A DNA stretch of 64,000 nt from Pandoraea nosoerga (GTDB taxonomy: Bacteria; Pseudomonadota; Gammaproteobacteria; Burkholderiales; Burkholderiaceae), in assembly GCF_902459585.1 (NCBI RefSeq), contig NZ_CABPSC010000012.1, positions 62,001 through 126,000 on the forward strand, given 5' to 3'. Both the position numbers and the translations under genes were made by a program. Shown here piece by piece: positions 28,504 to 38,095 of this stretch (position 1 is the first letter of the stretch; each line of letters begins with the position of its first letter). Under the pieces are notes generated by a model that saw only the letters and a program-made list of their open reading frames with translations, was not told the origin of the DNA and ran no database searches.

Positions 28504-29973
28504 TTACATCAGAATGATGTCGTACTGTTCCTGATGGAACGTCGATTCGACTTGCAGAGAAATCGGCTTGCCGATGAAGTCGATGAGCATCGCCAGATGC
28601 TGCGACTCTTCTTCGAGGAACAGGTCCACGACTTCCTGCGAGGCGATCAGACGGAATTCGCGCGGGTTGAACTGACGCGACTCGCGCAGGATCTCGCGCA
28701 GGATGTCGTAGCACAGCGTGCGCGGCGTCTTCACCTGCCCCTTGCCCTGGCACACGGCGCACGGCTCGCACAGCACATGGGCGAGCGACTCGCGCGTGCG
28801 CTTGCGGGTCATCTCCACGAGCCCCAGTTGCGAGAAACCGTTCACGGTAATGCGTGTGCGATCGCGTGCGAGCGCCTTCTTGAGCTCGGCCAGCACCGAG
28901 TCGCGATGCTCGGCGCTTTCCATGTCGATGAAATCGATGATGATGATGCCGCCGAGATTGCGCAGCCGCAGCTGGCGCGCGATCATCAACGCCGCTTCGA
29001 GGTTCGTCTTGAAGATCGTGTCGTCGAAGTTGCGCGCCCCGACGTAGCCGCCCGTATTCACGTCGATGGTCGTCATGGCCTCGGTCTGGTCGATCATCAG
29101 ATAGCCGCCGGACTTCAGATCGACGCGGCGCGACAACGCGCGCTCGATCTCCGTCTCCACGTTGTACAGGTCGAACAGCGGCCGCTCGCCGGTGTAATGC
29201 GTGAGCTTGCCGAGCACCGCCGGCGTGTAGGTCGTGGCGAATTCCGCGAGCTTCTGGAACGTTTCACGCGAATCGACGAGGATCTTGCCCGTGTCCTCGT
29301 GCACGAAATCGCGCAGCACGCGCTGCGCGAGGTTCAGGTCCTGATACAGCAATGCAGGCGCCGGCATGCGCGTGCTCTGCTCGCCGATGGTCTGCCACGA
29401 CTTGCGCAGGTAGGCGATGTCATTGGCGAGCTCCGCGTCCGCGGCGTCCTCGGCAATGGTGCGCACGATGAAGCCGCCTTTTTCGTCGCCCGGCACCAGC
29501 GCCTGAATCTTGCTGCGCAGCGCCTCGCGCTCGGCTTCGCTCTCGATGCGCTGCGAGATGCCGATATGCGGCTCCTGCGGCAGGTAGACGAGCGTGCGCC
29601 CCGCAATGCTGATCTGCGTGGACAGGCGTGCGCCCTTCGTGCCGATCGGATCCTTGATGACCTGCACCATGAGCGTCTGGCCTTCGAAGACGGTCTTCTC
29701 GATCGGCGGCTGCGGATGCGGCACCGACGTATCGTTGCTCACGCGCGGATGCCAGATGTCCGCCACGTGCAGGAACGCCGCGCGCTCCAGGCCGATGTCG
29801 ATGAAGGCCGACTGCATGCCGGGCAGCACGCGCACGACCTTGCCCAGATAGATGTTGCCGACGAGGCCGCGCGAGAGCGTGCGCTCGATGTGCAGCTCCT
29901 GCACGGCGCCGAGCTGCATGAGCGCCACACGGGTTTCCTGCGGTGTGATGTTGACCAGAATGTCTTCGTTCAT
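28504..29973 (-). CDS. rng: Ribonuclease G
   Basis: 489 residues from ATG (MNEDILVNITPQETRVALMQLG). S1 RNA-binding domain at the N-terminus (GLVGNIYLGKVVRVLPGMQSAFIDIGLERAAFLHVADI), then the RNase E/G catalytic core with metal aspartates in IIIIDFIDMESAEHRDSVL (about 305-310) and the Zn-link CEPCAVCQGKG (about 408). Short, without the RNase E scaffold tail. Cleaves single-stranded RNA, including 16S rRNA 5' maturation. Located 44 nt downstream of maf. Confidence 0.95.
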   Translation of the reverse strand: MNEDILVNITPQETRVALMQLGAVQELHIERTLSRGLVGNIYLGKVVRVLPGMQSAFIDIGLERAAFLHVADIWHPRVSNDTSVPHPQPPIEKTVFEGQTLMVQVIKDPIGTKGARLSTQISIAGRTLVYLPQEPHIGISQRIESEAEREALRSKIQALVPGDEKGGFIVRTIAEDAADAELANDIAYLRKSWQTIGEQSTRMPAPALLYQDLNLAQRVLRDFVHEDTGKILVDSRETFQKLAEFATTYTPAVLGKLTHYTGERPLFDLYNVETEIERALSRRVDLKSGGYLMIDQTEAMTTIDVNTGGYVGARNFDDTIFKTNLEAALMIARQLRLRNLGGIIIIDFIDMESAEHRDSVLAELKKALARDRTRITVNGFSQLGLVEMTRKRTRESLAHVLCEPCAVCQGKGQVKTPRTLCYDILREILRESRQFNPREFRLIASQEVVDLFLEEESQHLAMLIDFIGKPISLQVESTFHQEQYDIILM

Positions 29974-30017
29974 AAAGTGTCGACCAGACTCGAAATGCTT
30001 GGCAGATTCGGTTCGCG

Positions 30018-30617
30018 TCAGAAGTCGACGCCCGCTTGGCGCAAGAGCGCGGCGGTCTCGCACAGCGGCAGACCCATGATGCCCGAGTAGCTGCCGTCGA
30101 TACGCATGACGAACTCGGCCGCCTTGCCCTGGATGCCGTAGGCGCCCGCCTTGCCGCGCGGCTCGCCCGAGGCGACGTAGCGCTCGATTTCCTCGCGGCG
30201 CAGCGGGCGGAACCACACGTGCGAGATGTTTACCGCCTGATGGATCTGCCCGTCGGCGCAGACGGCGACCGCGGTCAGTACGCGATGGCGCGTGCCTGAC
30301 AGGCGCGCGAGGACGGCGCGTGCGTCGGCGTCGTCGAACGGCTTGCCGAGGATGGTGCCATCGAGACACACCGTGGTGTCGGCCGCGAGGATCGGCGCAG
30401 CGGGCAGGCCGGCGCGCGACAGACGCGCCAGCGCCGCTTCGGCCTTCGCGCGTGTGACGCGCTGTACGTAGTCGTCGGGCGGCTCGCCGGGCAGTACGGC
30501 TTCGAGCGCTTCGGCGTCCTCGTCGGCCTGGGGCAGCAGCAGCTCGAAACGAACGCCGAGCTGGTGCAACAATTCCTGACGGCGGGGGCTTTGCGAAGCG
30601 AGATAGATGTACGGCAT
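30018..30617 (-). CDS. maf: Maf-like nucleoside triphosphate pyrophosphatase
   Basis: 199 residues from ATG ([21 protein letters not shown]), the ASxSPRR signature of Maf. Further motifs: [35 protein letters not shown] (catalytic Asp region), [20 protein letters not shown] and [14 protein letters not shown]. Hydrolyses non-canonical or canonical NTPs; house-cleaning and division-related roles are described for the family. First gene of maf-rng-CDF. In related genomes maf normally follows rlmH; here the ugp operon intervenes. Confidence 0.93.
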   Translation of the reverse strand: MPYIYLASQSPRRQELLHQLGVRFELLLPQADEDAEALEAVLPGEPPDDYVQRVTRAKAEAALARLSRAGLPAAPILAADTTVCLDGTILGKPFDDADARAVLARLSGTRHRVLTAVAVCADGQIHQAVNISHVWFRPLRREEIERYVASGEPRGKAGAYGIQGKAAEFVMRIDGSYSGIMGLPLCETAALLRQAGVDF

Positions 30618-30922
30618 GGCGGCTTGGCTTGAATTCGTCCAGCCCGGCACACCGAAAACGCTTCGTGGGCCGGGCCGCTGGATAGGCTGGGCGAGGGGAA
30701 CGCCTTATTATGCCGCCTTGCGCCCACGCCCGCCAGCAGGGCACGTGGGGTGCGCACGCGGCCGGGAAAGCCCCGGAACCCGCGATACGGCGGGCTCGGA
30801 GACGGGCGAAATCGAAGGCGCGCCGGCGCAAAAGCCGGCCGAAGGTTGGCGCAAAGTCGGCCGGAGGTCAGGGCAAGGCCGGCGAGACGCCGCCCGCCGC
30901 CCATGAATGTCCGCGCCGTCGC
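30618..30922. other. Intergenic region between maf and ugpQ, little seen
   Basis: 305 bp of GC-rich sequence upstream of maf and downstream of ugpQ. A CATAAT hexamer on the minus strand (30707-30712) could be a -10 element for maf, but no -35 partner is present. No terminator for the ugp operon and no credible small gene were found. Confidence 0.5.
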
Positions 30923-31699
30923 TTAGCCGGCGGCAAGAAAATCGTCGCCGATGAGGTCGATGCGGTCGGTGCAGATGGCGTCCACGCCCCACGCCGCGAG
31001 CTCGCGCGCGCGGGCCGGGTCGTTGACCGTGTAGACGAGCATCTGCAGACCGTAGGCCTTGATTTCAGCGACCTGCGGACCGTCCAGATGCCGATGACTC
31101 GCGTGCAGCGAGACGGTGCCGAGCTTGCGCGCATCGTCGCGCCAGTGGGCCGGCACGGCTTCGTACAGCATGCCGCGCGGCAGTTCGGGCGCCGCCGCGG
31201 CAGCCGCTTCCAGCGCCTCGTAAGAGAACGACGAGAGCAGCGGCCGCACGGCCTGCCCAGCCCACAATTGTCTGACCGCTTCGGCGACGAGCCGCCCTGT
31301 CTCGAGCTCGCGGCCCGGGCACGGCTTGATCTCGACGTTGGCCGCGAGCCCCAGCGCGTGGCAGCGCTCGGCGACCTGCGCGAGCGTAGGCATCTTCTGC
31401 CCGGCGAAGCGCGCGTCGAACCAACTGCCGGCGTCGAGTCGCTCGATCTCGGCGTAGGTCATGCCGGCGGCCGCGCCGTGGCCGTCGCTCGTGCGATCGA
31501 CCGTGTCGTCGTGCAGCAGGAAGACGACGTTGTCAGCCGAGAGCTTGGCGTCGAATTCGACCATGTGCAGGCCGAGCGAAGCGCCCATCTCGAGGGCCGC
31601 GAGCGTGTTCTCGGGCGCGAGCTTGCCGCCGCCGCGGTGCGAGACGATGCGCGGATATGGCCAGGTGCGCCACACAGGCGAGGACGAGGTATCGCTCAT
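30923..31699 (-). CDS. ugpQ: Glycerophosphodiester phosphodiesterase (cytosolic)
   Basis: 258 residues, GDPD TIM barrel. [55 protein letters not shown] contains the family His, Glu-Asn, Glu-x-Asp and His residues (about 20-75). C-terminal [33 protein letters not shown]. Releases glycerol-3-phosphate from glycerophosphodiesters imported by the Ugp ABC system. No signal peptide. Its ATG overlaps the ugpC stop (ATGA), last gene of ugpBAECQ. Confidence 0.94.
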   Translation of the reverse strand: MSDTSSSPVWRTWPYPRIVSHRGGGKLAPENTLAALEMGASLGLHMVEFDAKLSADNVVFLLHDDTVDRTSDGHGAAAGMTYAEIERLDAGSWFDARFAGQKMPTLAQVAERCHALGLAANVEIKPCPGRELETGRLVAEAVRQLWAGQAVRPLLSSFSYEALEAAAAAAPELPRGMLYEAVPAHWRDDARKLGTVSLHASHRHLDGPQVAEIKAYGLQMLVYTVNDPARARELAAWGVDAICTDRIDLIGDDFLAAG

Positions 31700-32793
31700 G
31701 CTTCCACCCGTTTGCCGGTCGAAGGATCGAACAGATGCAGCGAGCGCGCCGAGATGGCCAGCGGCACGATCGCCCCGGCGGCCGGTCGCAACTCGTGCGG
31801 CAGACGCACCGTCACGGGTTGATCGCCCCAGCGGCCGTGCGCGAGGTTGTCCGCGCCCAGCAGCTCGAGCTGATCGACGACGATGTTGGTCTGCGCGGCG
31901 AACGCGCCGATGCCGTCGCGCTGCTCGGCCGGCACGAGATGCTCCGGCCGCACGCCCAGCACGAGCTCACGGTTGGCATGGGCCTGGCTCGTCGGGGGCA
32001 GGCGCAGCGAGGGACCGCCGCCGTCCACCTGGAACGTGCGGCCTTCCGGATCGACGCGGCCCTTGAGCAGGTTCATCGCGGGCGAGCCCATGAAGCTCGC
32101 CACGAACAGCGACGCGGGGCGTTCGTACACGTCTGAGGGCGTGCCGATCTGCTCGGCGTAGCCCTTGTTCATGACGATCACGCGATCGGCGAGCGTCATG
32201 GCTTCGACCTGATCGTGCGTCACGTACAGGCTCGTCGTCTTCAGACGCTTGTGCAGGCGCTGGATTTCCAGACGCATTTGCACGCGCAGCTTTGCGTCGA
32301 GGTTCGAGAGCGGTTCGTCAAACAGGAATACGGCCGGCTCGCGCACGATCGCGCGGCCCATCGCCACGCGCTGACGCTGGCCGCCGGAGAGCTCGCGCGG
32401 CTTGCGGCCGAGCAGCGGCTCGAGCTCGAGAATGCGCGCCGCGGCGAGCACGCGCTCTTCGATGGCCTTCTTGTCGATGCCGCGGATCTTCAGACCATAC
32501 GACATGTTCTCGCGCACGTTCATGTGCGGATACAGCGCGTAGTTCTGGAACACCATCGCGATGTTGCGATCCTTCGGCTCCAACTGGTTGACGACCTGCG
32601 AGCCGATGAGGATGCTGCCCTCGCTGACCGATTCCAGGCCGGCGACCATGCGCAGCAGCGTCGACTTGCCGCAGCCCGACGGTCCCACGATCACCACGAA
32701 CTCGCCGTCCTGGATGTCGATGTCCACGCCGTGCAGGACGTAGTTCTTCTGGTCGTAGGTTTTCTTGACGCTATGGAGTTTAAGGTTTGCCAT
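31696..32793 (-). CDS. ugpC: sn-glycerol-3-phosphate ABC transporter, ATP-binding protein
   Basis: 365 residues, MalK type. Walker [18 protein letters not shown] (about 36-52), Q-loop, signature [16 protein letters not shown] (about 135), Walker [17 protein letters not shown] (about 155-170), switch His in [13 protein letters not shown], and a C-terminal TOBE-type regulatory domain (about 240-365). Starts 2 nt after ugpE and overlaps ugpQ by 4 nt, so translation along the operon is coupled. Confidence 0.94.
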   Translation of the reverse strand: MANLKLHSVKKTYDQKNYVLHGVDIDIQDGEFVVIVGPSGCGKSTLLRMVAGLESVSEGSILIGSQVVNQLEPKDRNIAMVFQNYALYPHMNVRENMSYGLKIRGIDKKAIEERVLAAARILELEPLLGRKPRELSGGQRQRVAMGRAIVREPAVFLFDEPLSNLDAKLRVQMRLEIQRLHKRLKTTSLYVTHDQVEAMTLADRVIVMNKGYAEQIGTPSDVYERPASLFVASFMGSPAMNLLKGRVDPEGRTFQVDGGGPSLRLPPTSQAHANRELVLGVRPEHLVPAEQRDGIGAFAAQTNIVVDQLELLGADNLAHGRWGDQPVTVRLPHELRPAAGAIVPLAISARSLHLFDPSTGKRVEA

Positions 32794-32795
32794 GA

Positions 32796-33641
32796 TTACT
32801 TTTCCGAATCGACCAGACCACGCACGAACCAGCGCTGCATGAGCAGAACCACCGCGAGCGGCGGCAGCATGGCGAGCAGGGTGGCGCTCATGACGAGCTG
32901 CCATTGCGTGGCGGTGTCGCCACTGCCGATCATGCTCTTGATGCCGACGACCGCCGTCGTCATCGACGGGGCGTTGGTCACCAGAATCGGCCACAGATAC
33001 TGATTCCAGCCGTAAATGAACGTGATCACGAACAGCGCCGCGATGTTCGTCTTCGACAGCGGCAGCACCACGTCCAAGAAAAAGCGCATCGGGCCCGCGC
33101 CGTCGATGCGCGCCGCTTCCACGAGTTCGTCGGGCAGCGTCATGAAGAACTGCCGGAACAGGAACGTGGCCGTGGCCGAGGCGATGAGCGGCACGGTGAG
33201 GCCCACGTAGCTGTTGATGAGCCCGAGGCTCGAGATGACCTGCACGGTCGGGAAGATGCGCACTTCGACCGGCAGCATCAGCGTGACGAAGATCAGCCAG
33301 AAGAACAGGTTGCGCAGCGGGAAGCGGAAATACACGATGGCGAATGCCGAGAGGATCGACACCGAGATCTTGCCGATCGTGATGACCAGCGCCATGAGCA
33401 GGCTGTTGCCGAGCATCAGCCCAAACGGCATGGCCGAGTCGCCCGTCCCCTGGTTCCACACGGTGGACAGGTTCTGGAACAGGTGCGTGCTCGGCACGAG
33501 CGACAGGGGCACGTCGAAAATTTCGCGCTCGTTCATGGTGGCGGCGACGAACGCCACATAGAGCGGAAAGACCACCAGCAGCACGCCGATCACCAGCATG
33601 ACGTGGCAGAAGATATCCAGGCCGCGACGATTCTCGATCAT
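32796..33641 (-). CDS. ugpE: sn-glycerol-3-phosphate ABC transporter, permease UgpE
   Basis: 281 residues, about six membrane helices. The EAA loop is [37 protein letters not shown] (about 185-220), which docks on UgpC. The start ATG ([16 protein letters not shown]) overlaps the ugpA stop by 4 nt. Homologous to MalG-type permeases; the operon context with ugpB and ugpQ gives the substrate. Confidence 0.93.
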   Translation of the reverse strand: MIENRRGLDIFCHVMLVIGVLLVVFPLYVAFVAATMNEREIFDVPLSLVPSTHLFQNLSTVWNQGTGDSAMPFGLMLGNSLLMALVITIGKISVSILSAFAIVYFRFPLRNLFFWLIFVTLMLPVEVRIFPTVQVISSLGLINSYVGLTVPLIASATATFLFRQFFMTLPDELVEAARIDGAGPMRFFLDVVLPLSKTNIAALFVITFIYGWNQYLWPILVTNAPSMTTAVVGIKSMIGSGDTATQWQLVMSATLLAMLPPLAVVLLMQRWFVRGLVDSEK

Positions 33642-34534
33642 GCGTATTGCACCTTGCGTTCGATAAAGCGGAACTGCACGACGGTGAGCACGATGACGAT
33701 GGCCATGAGCACCACCGACTGCGCCGCCGAGCTGCCGAGGTCGAGCCCCTTGAAGCCTTCCGAGTAGATCTTGTAGATCAGCGTCATGGTCGACTGGCCG
33801 GGGCCGCCGCCGGTGGCCGCGTCGATCACCGGGAAGGTGTCGAAGAACGAGTACACGAGATTGACCACGAGCAGGAAGAACGTTGTGGGCGAGATCAGCG
33901 GCAGTACCAGCCCGAAGAAGCGGCGCACCGGACCCGCGCCGTCGATGGCGGCGGCTTCCACGAGCGAGCGCGGAATGGCCTGCAGCCCGGCGTAGAAGAA
34001 CAGGAAGTTGTAGCTGATCTGCTTCCAGATCGAGGCGAGCACCACGAGGAACATGGCCTGGCCGCCGTTGAGCGCGTGGTTCCACTCGATGCCGAGCTTC
34101 GCGAGGCCATAGGTGACGAGGCCGATGCTCGGGTTGAACAGGAATGCCCACAGCACGGCGGCGATCGCCGGCGCCACGGCGTAGGGCCAGATCAGCAGCG
34201 TCTGGTAGGTGCGCTTGCCGCGCGTCACGCGATCGGCCATGGCGGCGAGCAGCAGCGAAATGACGAGCCCGCAGACCGTGACCAGGCCACTGAAGATCAT
34301 CGTGGTGCGAAACGAGGCGAGATAGAGCGCGTCGCTCCATAGCGCCGTGAAGTTGTCGATGCCGACGAACTGGCTGGACAGCCCGAAGGCGTCCTGCGCC
34401 GACGTCGACTGCCACAGGGCTTCACCCGCGGGCCAAAGGAAGAACACGACCGTGATGAGCAGCTGCGGCGCTACGAGCGCGTAGGGCAGCCAGCCGGTTC
34501 CGAAGCGAGGGCGTTCTCTGGTGTTATGCGCCAT
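33638..34534 (-). CDS. ugpA: sn-glycerol-3-phosphate ABC transporter, permease UgpA
   Basis: 298 residues, about six membrane helices beginning at residue 16 ([28 protein letters not shown]). EAA loop [38 protein letters not shown] (about 200-235). MalF-type partner of UgpE. It lies 145 nt after ugpB, and a terminator-like hairpin sits in that gap, which would keep permease expression below that of the binding protein. Confidence 0.93.
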   Translation of the reverse strand: MAHNTRERPRFGTGWLPYALVAPQLLITVVFFLWPAGEALWQSTSAQDAFGLSSQFVGIDNFTALWSDALYLASFRTTMIFSGLVTVCGLVISLLLAAMADRVTRGKRTYQTLLIWPYAVAPAIAAVLWAFLFNPSIGLVTYGLAKLGIEWNHALNGGQAMFLVVLASIWKQISYNFLFFYAGLQAIPRSLVEAAAIDGAGPVRRFFGLVLPLISPTTFFLLVVNLVYSFFDTFPVIDAATGGGPGQSTMTLIYKIYSEGFKGLDLGSSAAQSVVLMAIVIVLTVVQFRFIERKVQYA

Positions 34535-34547
34535 AACGTGTTGCCGG

Positions 34548-34585
34548 AAAAAAAGCGAAACCGGCCCGCTCGGAGGGCGGGCCGG
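34548..34585 (-). terminator. Intraoperonic terminator/attenuator between ugpB and ugpA
   Basis: Read on the minus strand, a perfect 9-bp stem CCGGCCCGC/GCGGGCCGG with a 7-nt loop is followed by TTTCGCTTTTTTT. It lies between the ugpB stop (34680) and ugpA start (34534). Partial termination or 3' stabilisation here is a common way to make more binding protein than permease. Confidence 0.7.
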
Positions 34586-34679
34586 GTGGCGTCATTGTAG
34601 CGTCGTCGCGCGGGCGGCCGGCAGCAGGAAAAGCCGGCATCTGGCGCCCCGCGGCAACGAGGGCGACAACGAGGGCGAC

Positions 34680-36011
34680 TTAGCTGCCCGACTTCTCGAA
34701 GCGGCGCAGCAGGTCGTCGCCACGCGAGACAGCCTTGTCGAGGGCGGCCTTGGGGGCTTGCTTGCCGCTCCACACGCCTTCGAGCTCCTCGTCGATCACC
34801 GTGCGGATCTGCGGCATGTTGCCCAGACGCAGGCCACGCGTGAACGGCAGGGGCGGCTTGTTGAGCATCTGCTTGATGGCCATGTCGGCGCCCGGGTGCT
34901 TCGCGTAGAAGCCCTGCTTCTCGGTCAGCTCGTAGGCGGCCTTCGTGACCGGCAGGTAGCCCGTGTCCTGATGCCACTTCGCGGCCACGGCCGGCGAGGC
35001 GAGGTAGTTCAGGAACTTGGCCACGCCCTTGTACTCGGCGGGCGACTTGCCGGCGAGCACCCACAGGCTGGCGCCGCCGATGATGGCGTTTTGCGGTGCG
35101 CCCTTCACGTCGGCGTCGTATGGCATCATGCCCACGCCGTAGCTGAACTTGGCGTACTTGGCGATGTTGGCGAGCGCGCCCGAGGTGGTCATGGCGATAC
35201 CGCAGTCGCCGCTGTAGAACTTCGAGGTCACTTCATCCTTGCGGCCCACATACGTGAATGTGCCTTCCTTGGCCATGTCGGCCAGGAACTGGATGTGCTT
35301 GACCTGCTGCGGACCGTTGAATTCGAGCTTGGCGTCGAGACCGTCGAAACCGTTGTTCCTCGTCGCGAACGGCAGGGCGTGCCACGCGCTGTAGTTCTCG
35401 AGCTGCGTCCAGCTCTGCCAGCCCATGGTGAAGCCGCATGCCAGACCGGCGGCCTTGAGCTTCTGCGCGTCGGCCTTCACGTCGGCCCAGGTCTTCGGCG
35501 GGGTGTTCGGATCGAGCCCGGCTTTCTTGAAGGCGTCCTTGTTGTAGTACAGCACCGGGGTCGAGCTGTTGAACGGCATCGACACGAGGTGGTTCGTCTT
35601 GCTGTCGGCGTAGTAGCTCGCGATGGTCGGCACGAAGGCCTTCTCGTCGAACGGCTCGCCGGCGTCCTTCATCACTTCCCACACCGGCTTCACGGCCTTC
35701 CTGGCCTGCATCATCGTGGCGGTGCCGACCTCGTAGACCTGCAGAATCGCCGGCGCATTGCCGGCGCGGAAGGCGGCGATACCGGCGGCCAGACCCTGCT
35801 CGTAGTTGCCCTTGTAGATGGGAACGATCTTGTAGTCGCTCTGCGACGCGTTGAAGTCGTTGGCGATCTGGTTCACGCGCTCGCCGAGGGCCGATTCCAT
35901 CGAGTGCCAGAACTGGATCTCGGTCGCGGCCAGGGCCGGGGCGCTCATGCCGAGCGCCAATGCCGCGGCGGCGCCGACCAGGGCGAATTTACGCAGGGAA
36001 GGTTGCTTCAT
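34680..36011 (-). CDS. ugpB: sn-glycerol-3-phosphate-binding periplasmic protein
   Basis: 443 residues with a classic signal peptide ([28 protein letters not shown], cleavage about 28-29). Mature protein starts [26 protein letters not shown], as in Ugp[33 protein letters not shown]-like [26 protein letters not shown] and the C-terminal [26 protein letters not shown] are characteristic. Binds glycerol-3-phosphate or glycerophosphocholine in the periplasm. Shine-Dalgarno GGAG. The promoter region to its right contains two interleaved inverted repeats (36082-36169). Confidence 0.95.
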   Translation of the reverse strand: MKQPSLRKFALVGAAAALALGMSAPALAATEIQFWHSMESALGERVNQIANDFNASQSDYKIVPIYKGNYEQGLAAGIAAFRAGNAPAILQVYEVGTATMMQARKAVKPVWEVMKDAGEPFDEKAFVPTIASYYADSKTNHLVSMPFNSSTPVLYYNKDAFKKAGLDPNTPPKTWADVKADAQKLKAAGLACGFTMGWQSWTQLENYSAWHALPFATRNNGFDGLDAKLEFNGPQQVKHIQFLADMAKEGTFTYVGRKDEVTSKFYSGDCGIAMTTSGALANIAKYAKFSYGVGMMPYDADVKGAPQNAIIGGASLWVLAGKSPAEYKGVAKFLNYLASPAVAAKWHQDTGYLPVTKAAYELTEKQGFYAKHPGADMAIKQMLNKPPLPFTRGLRLGNMPQIRTVIDEELEGVWSGKQAPKAALDKAVSRGDDLLRRFEKSGS

Positions 36012-36081
36012 GCCAATCTCCGGTGGTTCACGAGAAGTCTGTTGTTCGCGGTGCGAACGATATAGCGCCGCGTAGACTAAC

Positions 36082-36169
36082 ACGTCGTCATGTTTTTTCC
36101 ACTGGCGGTGCACAACGTGTGTTGTATGACGACGTCTGGCGGGGATTGACAGCACACGACACCGCCAGT
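36082..36169. repeat. Two interleaved perfect 10-bp inverted repeats upstream of ugpB
   Basis: Pair 1 is ACGTCGTCAT (36082-36091) and ATGACGACGT (36126-36135). Pair 2 is ACTGGCGGTG (36101-36110) and CACCGCCAGT (36160-36169). The order is arm 1, arm 2, arm 1', arm 2', which is a pseudoknot topology if transcribed and alternating operators if read as DNA. They sit 70-160 bp upstream of ugpB, just above a possible -10 (TATATC, minus strand, 36059-36064). The remainder of the 354-bp ugpB-rlmH gap shows nothing clear, and no convincing Pho box was found. Confidence 0.8.
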
Positions 36170-36365
36170 CGGCCTGGGCCGGCGGGCGCGAGCGCCGTGC
36201 AACGCGGCATGGCACCGTACAAAGCGTGCTGACTGGATTTGATACCGACGTAGTCGTGGCCGGCGCCCGGCGTGCCGCTGACTTGGGGCGGAACCGGCTC
36301 AGGCCGGGGCTCGTCGAGGGGTCGAGGGCGCAGGCCGCGCCCGGGGGCAGCCCGGGAGGGCAACC

Positions 36366-36836
36366 TCACACGCGATGGTAAGGGTGATTGGCGTTGATGC
36401 TCCAGGCGCGGTAGAGCTGCTCGGCGAGCAGCACGCGTACCATGCCGTGGGGCAGCGTCAGGCTGGACAGGCGGATGAGCGTGTCGGCGCGCGATTTGAG
36501 GGCGGGGTCTAATCCGTCGGCGCCGCCGATCACGAAGGCCACGTCGCGTCCGTCCTGCTGCCAGCCGGTGAGCGACTGGGCCAGGCGCATCGTGGTGAGA
36601 TCCAGCCCACGCTCGTCCAGGCAGACGAGGCGGCAGCCGCGCGGCAGGGCCGCCTCGATGCGCTGCGCCTCGGCGGCCATGACCGTCTCCGCCGTGCGGG
36701 AGTTGGAACGTTGCTCCGGCTTGATTTCCCTGAGCTCGATGCGCAGCTCGGGCGGCATGCGCTTGGCGTACTCGGCAAACGCCGTCTCGATCCAGCCGGG
36801 CATCTTGTGCCCGACTGCGAGGATGAACAGACGCAT
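36366..36836 (-). CDS. rlmH: 23S rRNA (pseudouridine1915-N3)-methyltransferase
   Basis: 156 residues, SPOUT-class. [30 protein letters not shown] at the start, [17 protein letters not shown], and the knot/SAM-binding region [58 protein letters not shown], which ends in the invariant NHPYHR. Methylates pseudouridine 1915 in helix 69 of 23S rRNA on 70S ribosomes. Follows rsfS and nadD in the common order. Confidence 0.96.
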   Translation of the reverse strand: MRLFILAVGHKMPGWIETAFAEYAKRMPPELRIELREIKPEQRSNSRTAETVMAAEAQRIEAALPRGCRLVCLDERGLDLTTMRLAQSLTGWQQDGRDVAFVIGGADGLDPALKSRADTLIRLSSLTLPHGMVRVLLAEQLYRAWSINANHPYHRV

Positions 36837-36854
36837 GGTGTGCGATGTGCCGGC

Positions 36855-37301
36855 TTACCTGGCCTTGCGGCGTGCCGGGGAGGGTGTGGCCGCCGCGTCG
36901 CCGTCGTCTTCCTCGTCGTCGTCCGCTTCCGCGCTTGCCTTGGCGCCGGCCCGGGTGCCCGCGGCCTTCAGGCGCACCGGCTTCTCGCCCCAGATTTCTT
37001 CGAGGTTGTAGTACTGGCGCAGTGCCGGTTGCATGATGTGCACGATGGCGTCGCCGGTGTCGACCAGCACCCATTCGCCCACGTCCTCGCCCTCCATGCT
37101 CACGATGTCGCCGCCGCCGGCCTTGACCTTGTCGCGCACGCTCGCGGCGAGCGCCTTGGTTTGGCGGTTGGAAGTGCCGCTCGCGATGATCACGCGGTCG
37201 AACAGTGCGGTCAGGTGCGAGGTGTTGAACACCTTGATGTCCTGGGCCTTGACGTCTTCGAGAGCGTCGACGATGAGGCGCTGAAGTTTGCGAATATCCA
37301 T
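36855..37301 (-). CDS. rsfS: Ribosomal silencing factor RsfS
   Basis: 148 residues. Core DIKVFNTSHLTALFDRVIIASGTSNRQTKALAASVRDKVKAGG and GEWVLVDTGDAIVHIMQPALRQYYNLEEIWG match RsfS/Iojap. A low-complexity acidic then basic tail (EADDDEEDDGDAAATPSPARRKAR) is extra. Binds uL14 and blocks subunit joining during starvation. Between nadD (upstream) and rlmH (downstream) on one strand. Confidence 0.94.
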   Translation of the reverse strand: MDIRKLQRLIVDALEDVKAQDIKVFNTSHLTALFDRVIIASGTSNRQTKALAASVRDKVKAGGGDIVSMEGEDVGEWVLVDTGDAIVHIMQPALRQYYNLEEIWGEKPVRLKAAGTRAGAKASAEADDDEEDDGDAAATPSPARRKAR

Positions 37302-37361
37302 AGTGCGTCTTTTGGGTGAAACGGGGTGCGCGTGGCGGGGCCCGGGAAGAGCCGGGGATTG

Positions 37362-38081
37362 TCAGGCGCGATACAGGTGCTGCGCGCGGATGTACTGCCA
37401 CACGGATTCGGGCAGGTTCGCCGGGGGCGTGGCCGCGTCTCGCGCGTGCGCCAGCGTGGCGCGCAACTCGGTGGCGGAAATGTCGACGGCCAGTGAGTCG
37501 TCGATCAGGATGCCGCCGCATGGCGTGGATTGTACCCCGAGCGCGGACTTCTCCCGCTCGGCGAACATCTCGCGCAGCGTCGGCGATGCCGTCTCGCGGC
37601 TGAAACCGGGACGCGCCGCCGCACAGACGTGCGCGTAATCGAACAACTCACGCCAGGCGTGCCACGTGTCGAGCCGCACCAACTGGTCCGAGCCGATCAG
37701 CAGCGAGAGCGAGGCGTCGGGGCCGGCGTCGGCGCGCAGCTCGCGCAGCGTGTCGACGGTGTAGCTCGGCCCCGCGCGCTCGATCTCGCGCGTGCTGACG
37801 ATCAACTGCGTGGCCGGTTGTGTGCGGGCGAGTTCTGCCGCGAGCCCTTCGGCGGCCAGCCGCGTCATGGCCAGACGATGCTCGGCCGCGGTGCTGCCGT
37901 GCTTTTGCGGCTGCTGGCCGGCGGGCATGAGTACCAGTTCGTCGAGCGCCAGGGTGCGGGCGAACAGGGCGCCGAGCGCGAGATGGCCGGTGTGGATGGG
38001 GTCGAACGTGCCGCCCAGCACGCCGATGCGCCGCCGTGGGGCGATGGGTGCCGTGCCGGCGGCGGGGGAGAATACGGTCAT
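37362..38081 (-). CDS. nadD: Nicotinate-nucleotide adenylyltransferase
   Basis: 239 residues from ATG (MTVFSPAAGTAPIAPRRRIGVLGGTFDPIHTGHLAL). The nucleotidyltransferase motif GGTFDPIHTGH (about 23-33), LVLMPAGQQPQKHG, and the C-terminal SATELRATLAHARDAA ... LPESVWQYIRAQHLY (ISxTxxR-like) are typical. Makes deamido-NAD from nicotinate mononucleotide and ATP. About 15 extra N-terminal residues precede the core. 14 nt downstream of hemF. Confidence 0.93.
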   Translation of the reverse strand: MTVFSPAAGTAPIAPRRRIGVLGGTFDPIHTGHLALGALFARTLALDELVLMPAGQQPQKHGSTAAEHRLAMTRLAAEGLAAELARTQPATQLIVSTREIERAGPSYTVDTLRELRADAGPDASLSLLIGSDQLVRLDTWHAWRELFDYAHVCAAARPGFSRETASPTLREMFAEREKSALGVQSTPCGGILIDDSLAVDISATELRATLAHARDAATPPANLPESVWQYIRAQHLYRA

Positions 38082-38095
38082 GCGCAGCCCGCCCC

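Noticed and set aside
36012-36200. A Pho box upstream of ugpB, expected from enteric bacteria.
   Set aside because: No pair of CTGTCAT-like repeats with the right spacing was found; only the interleaved inverted repeats are clear.
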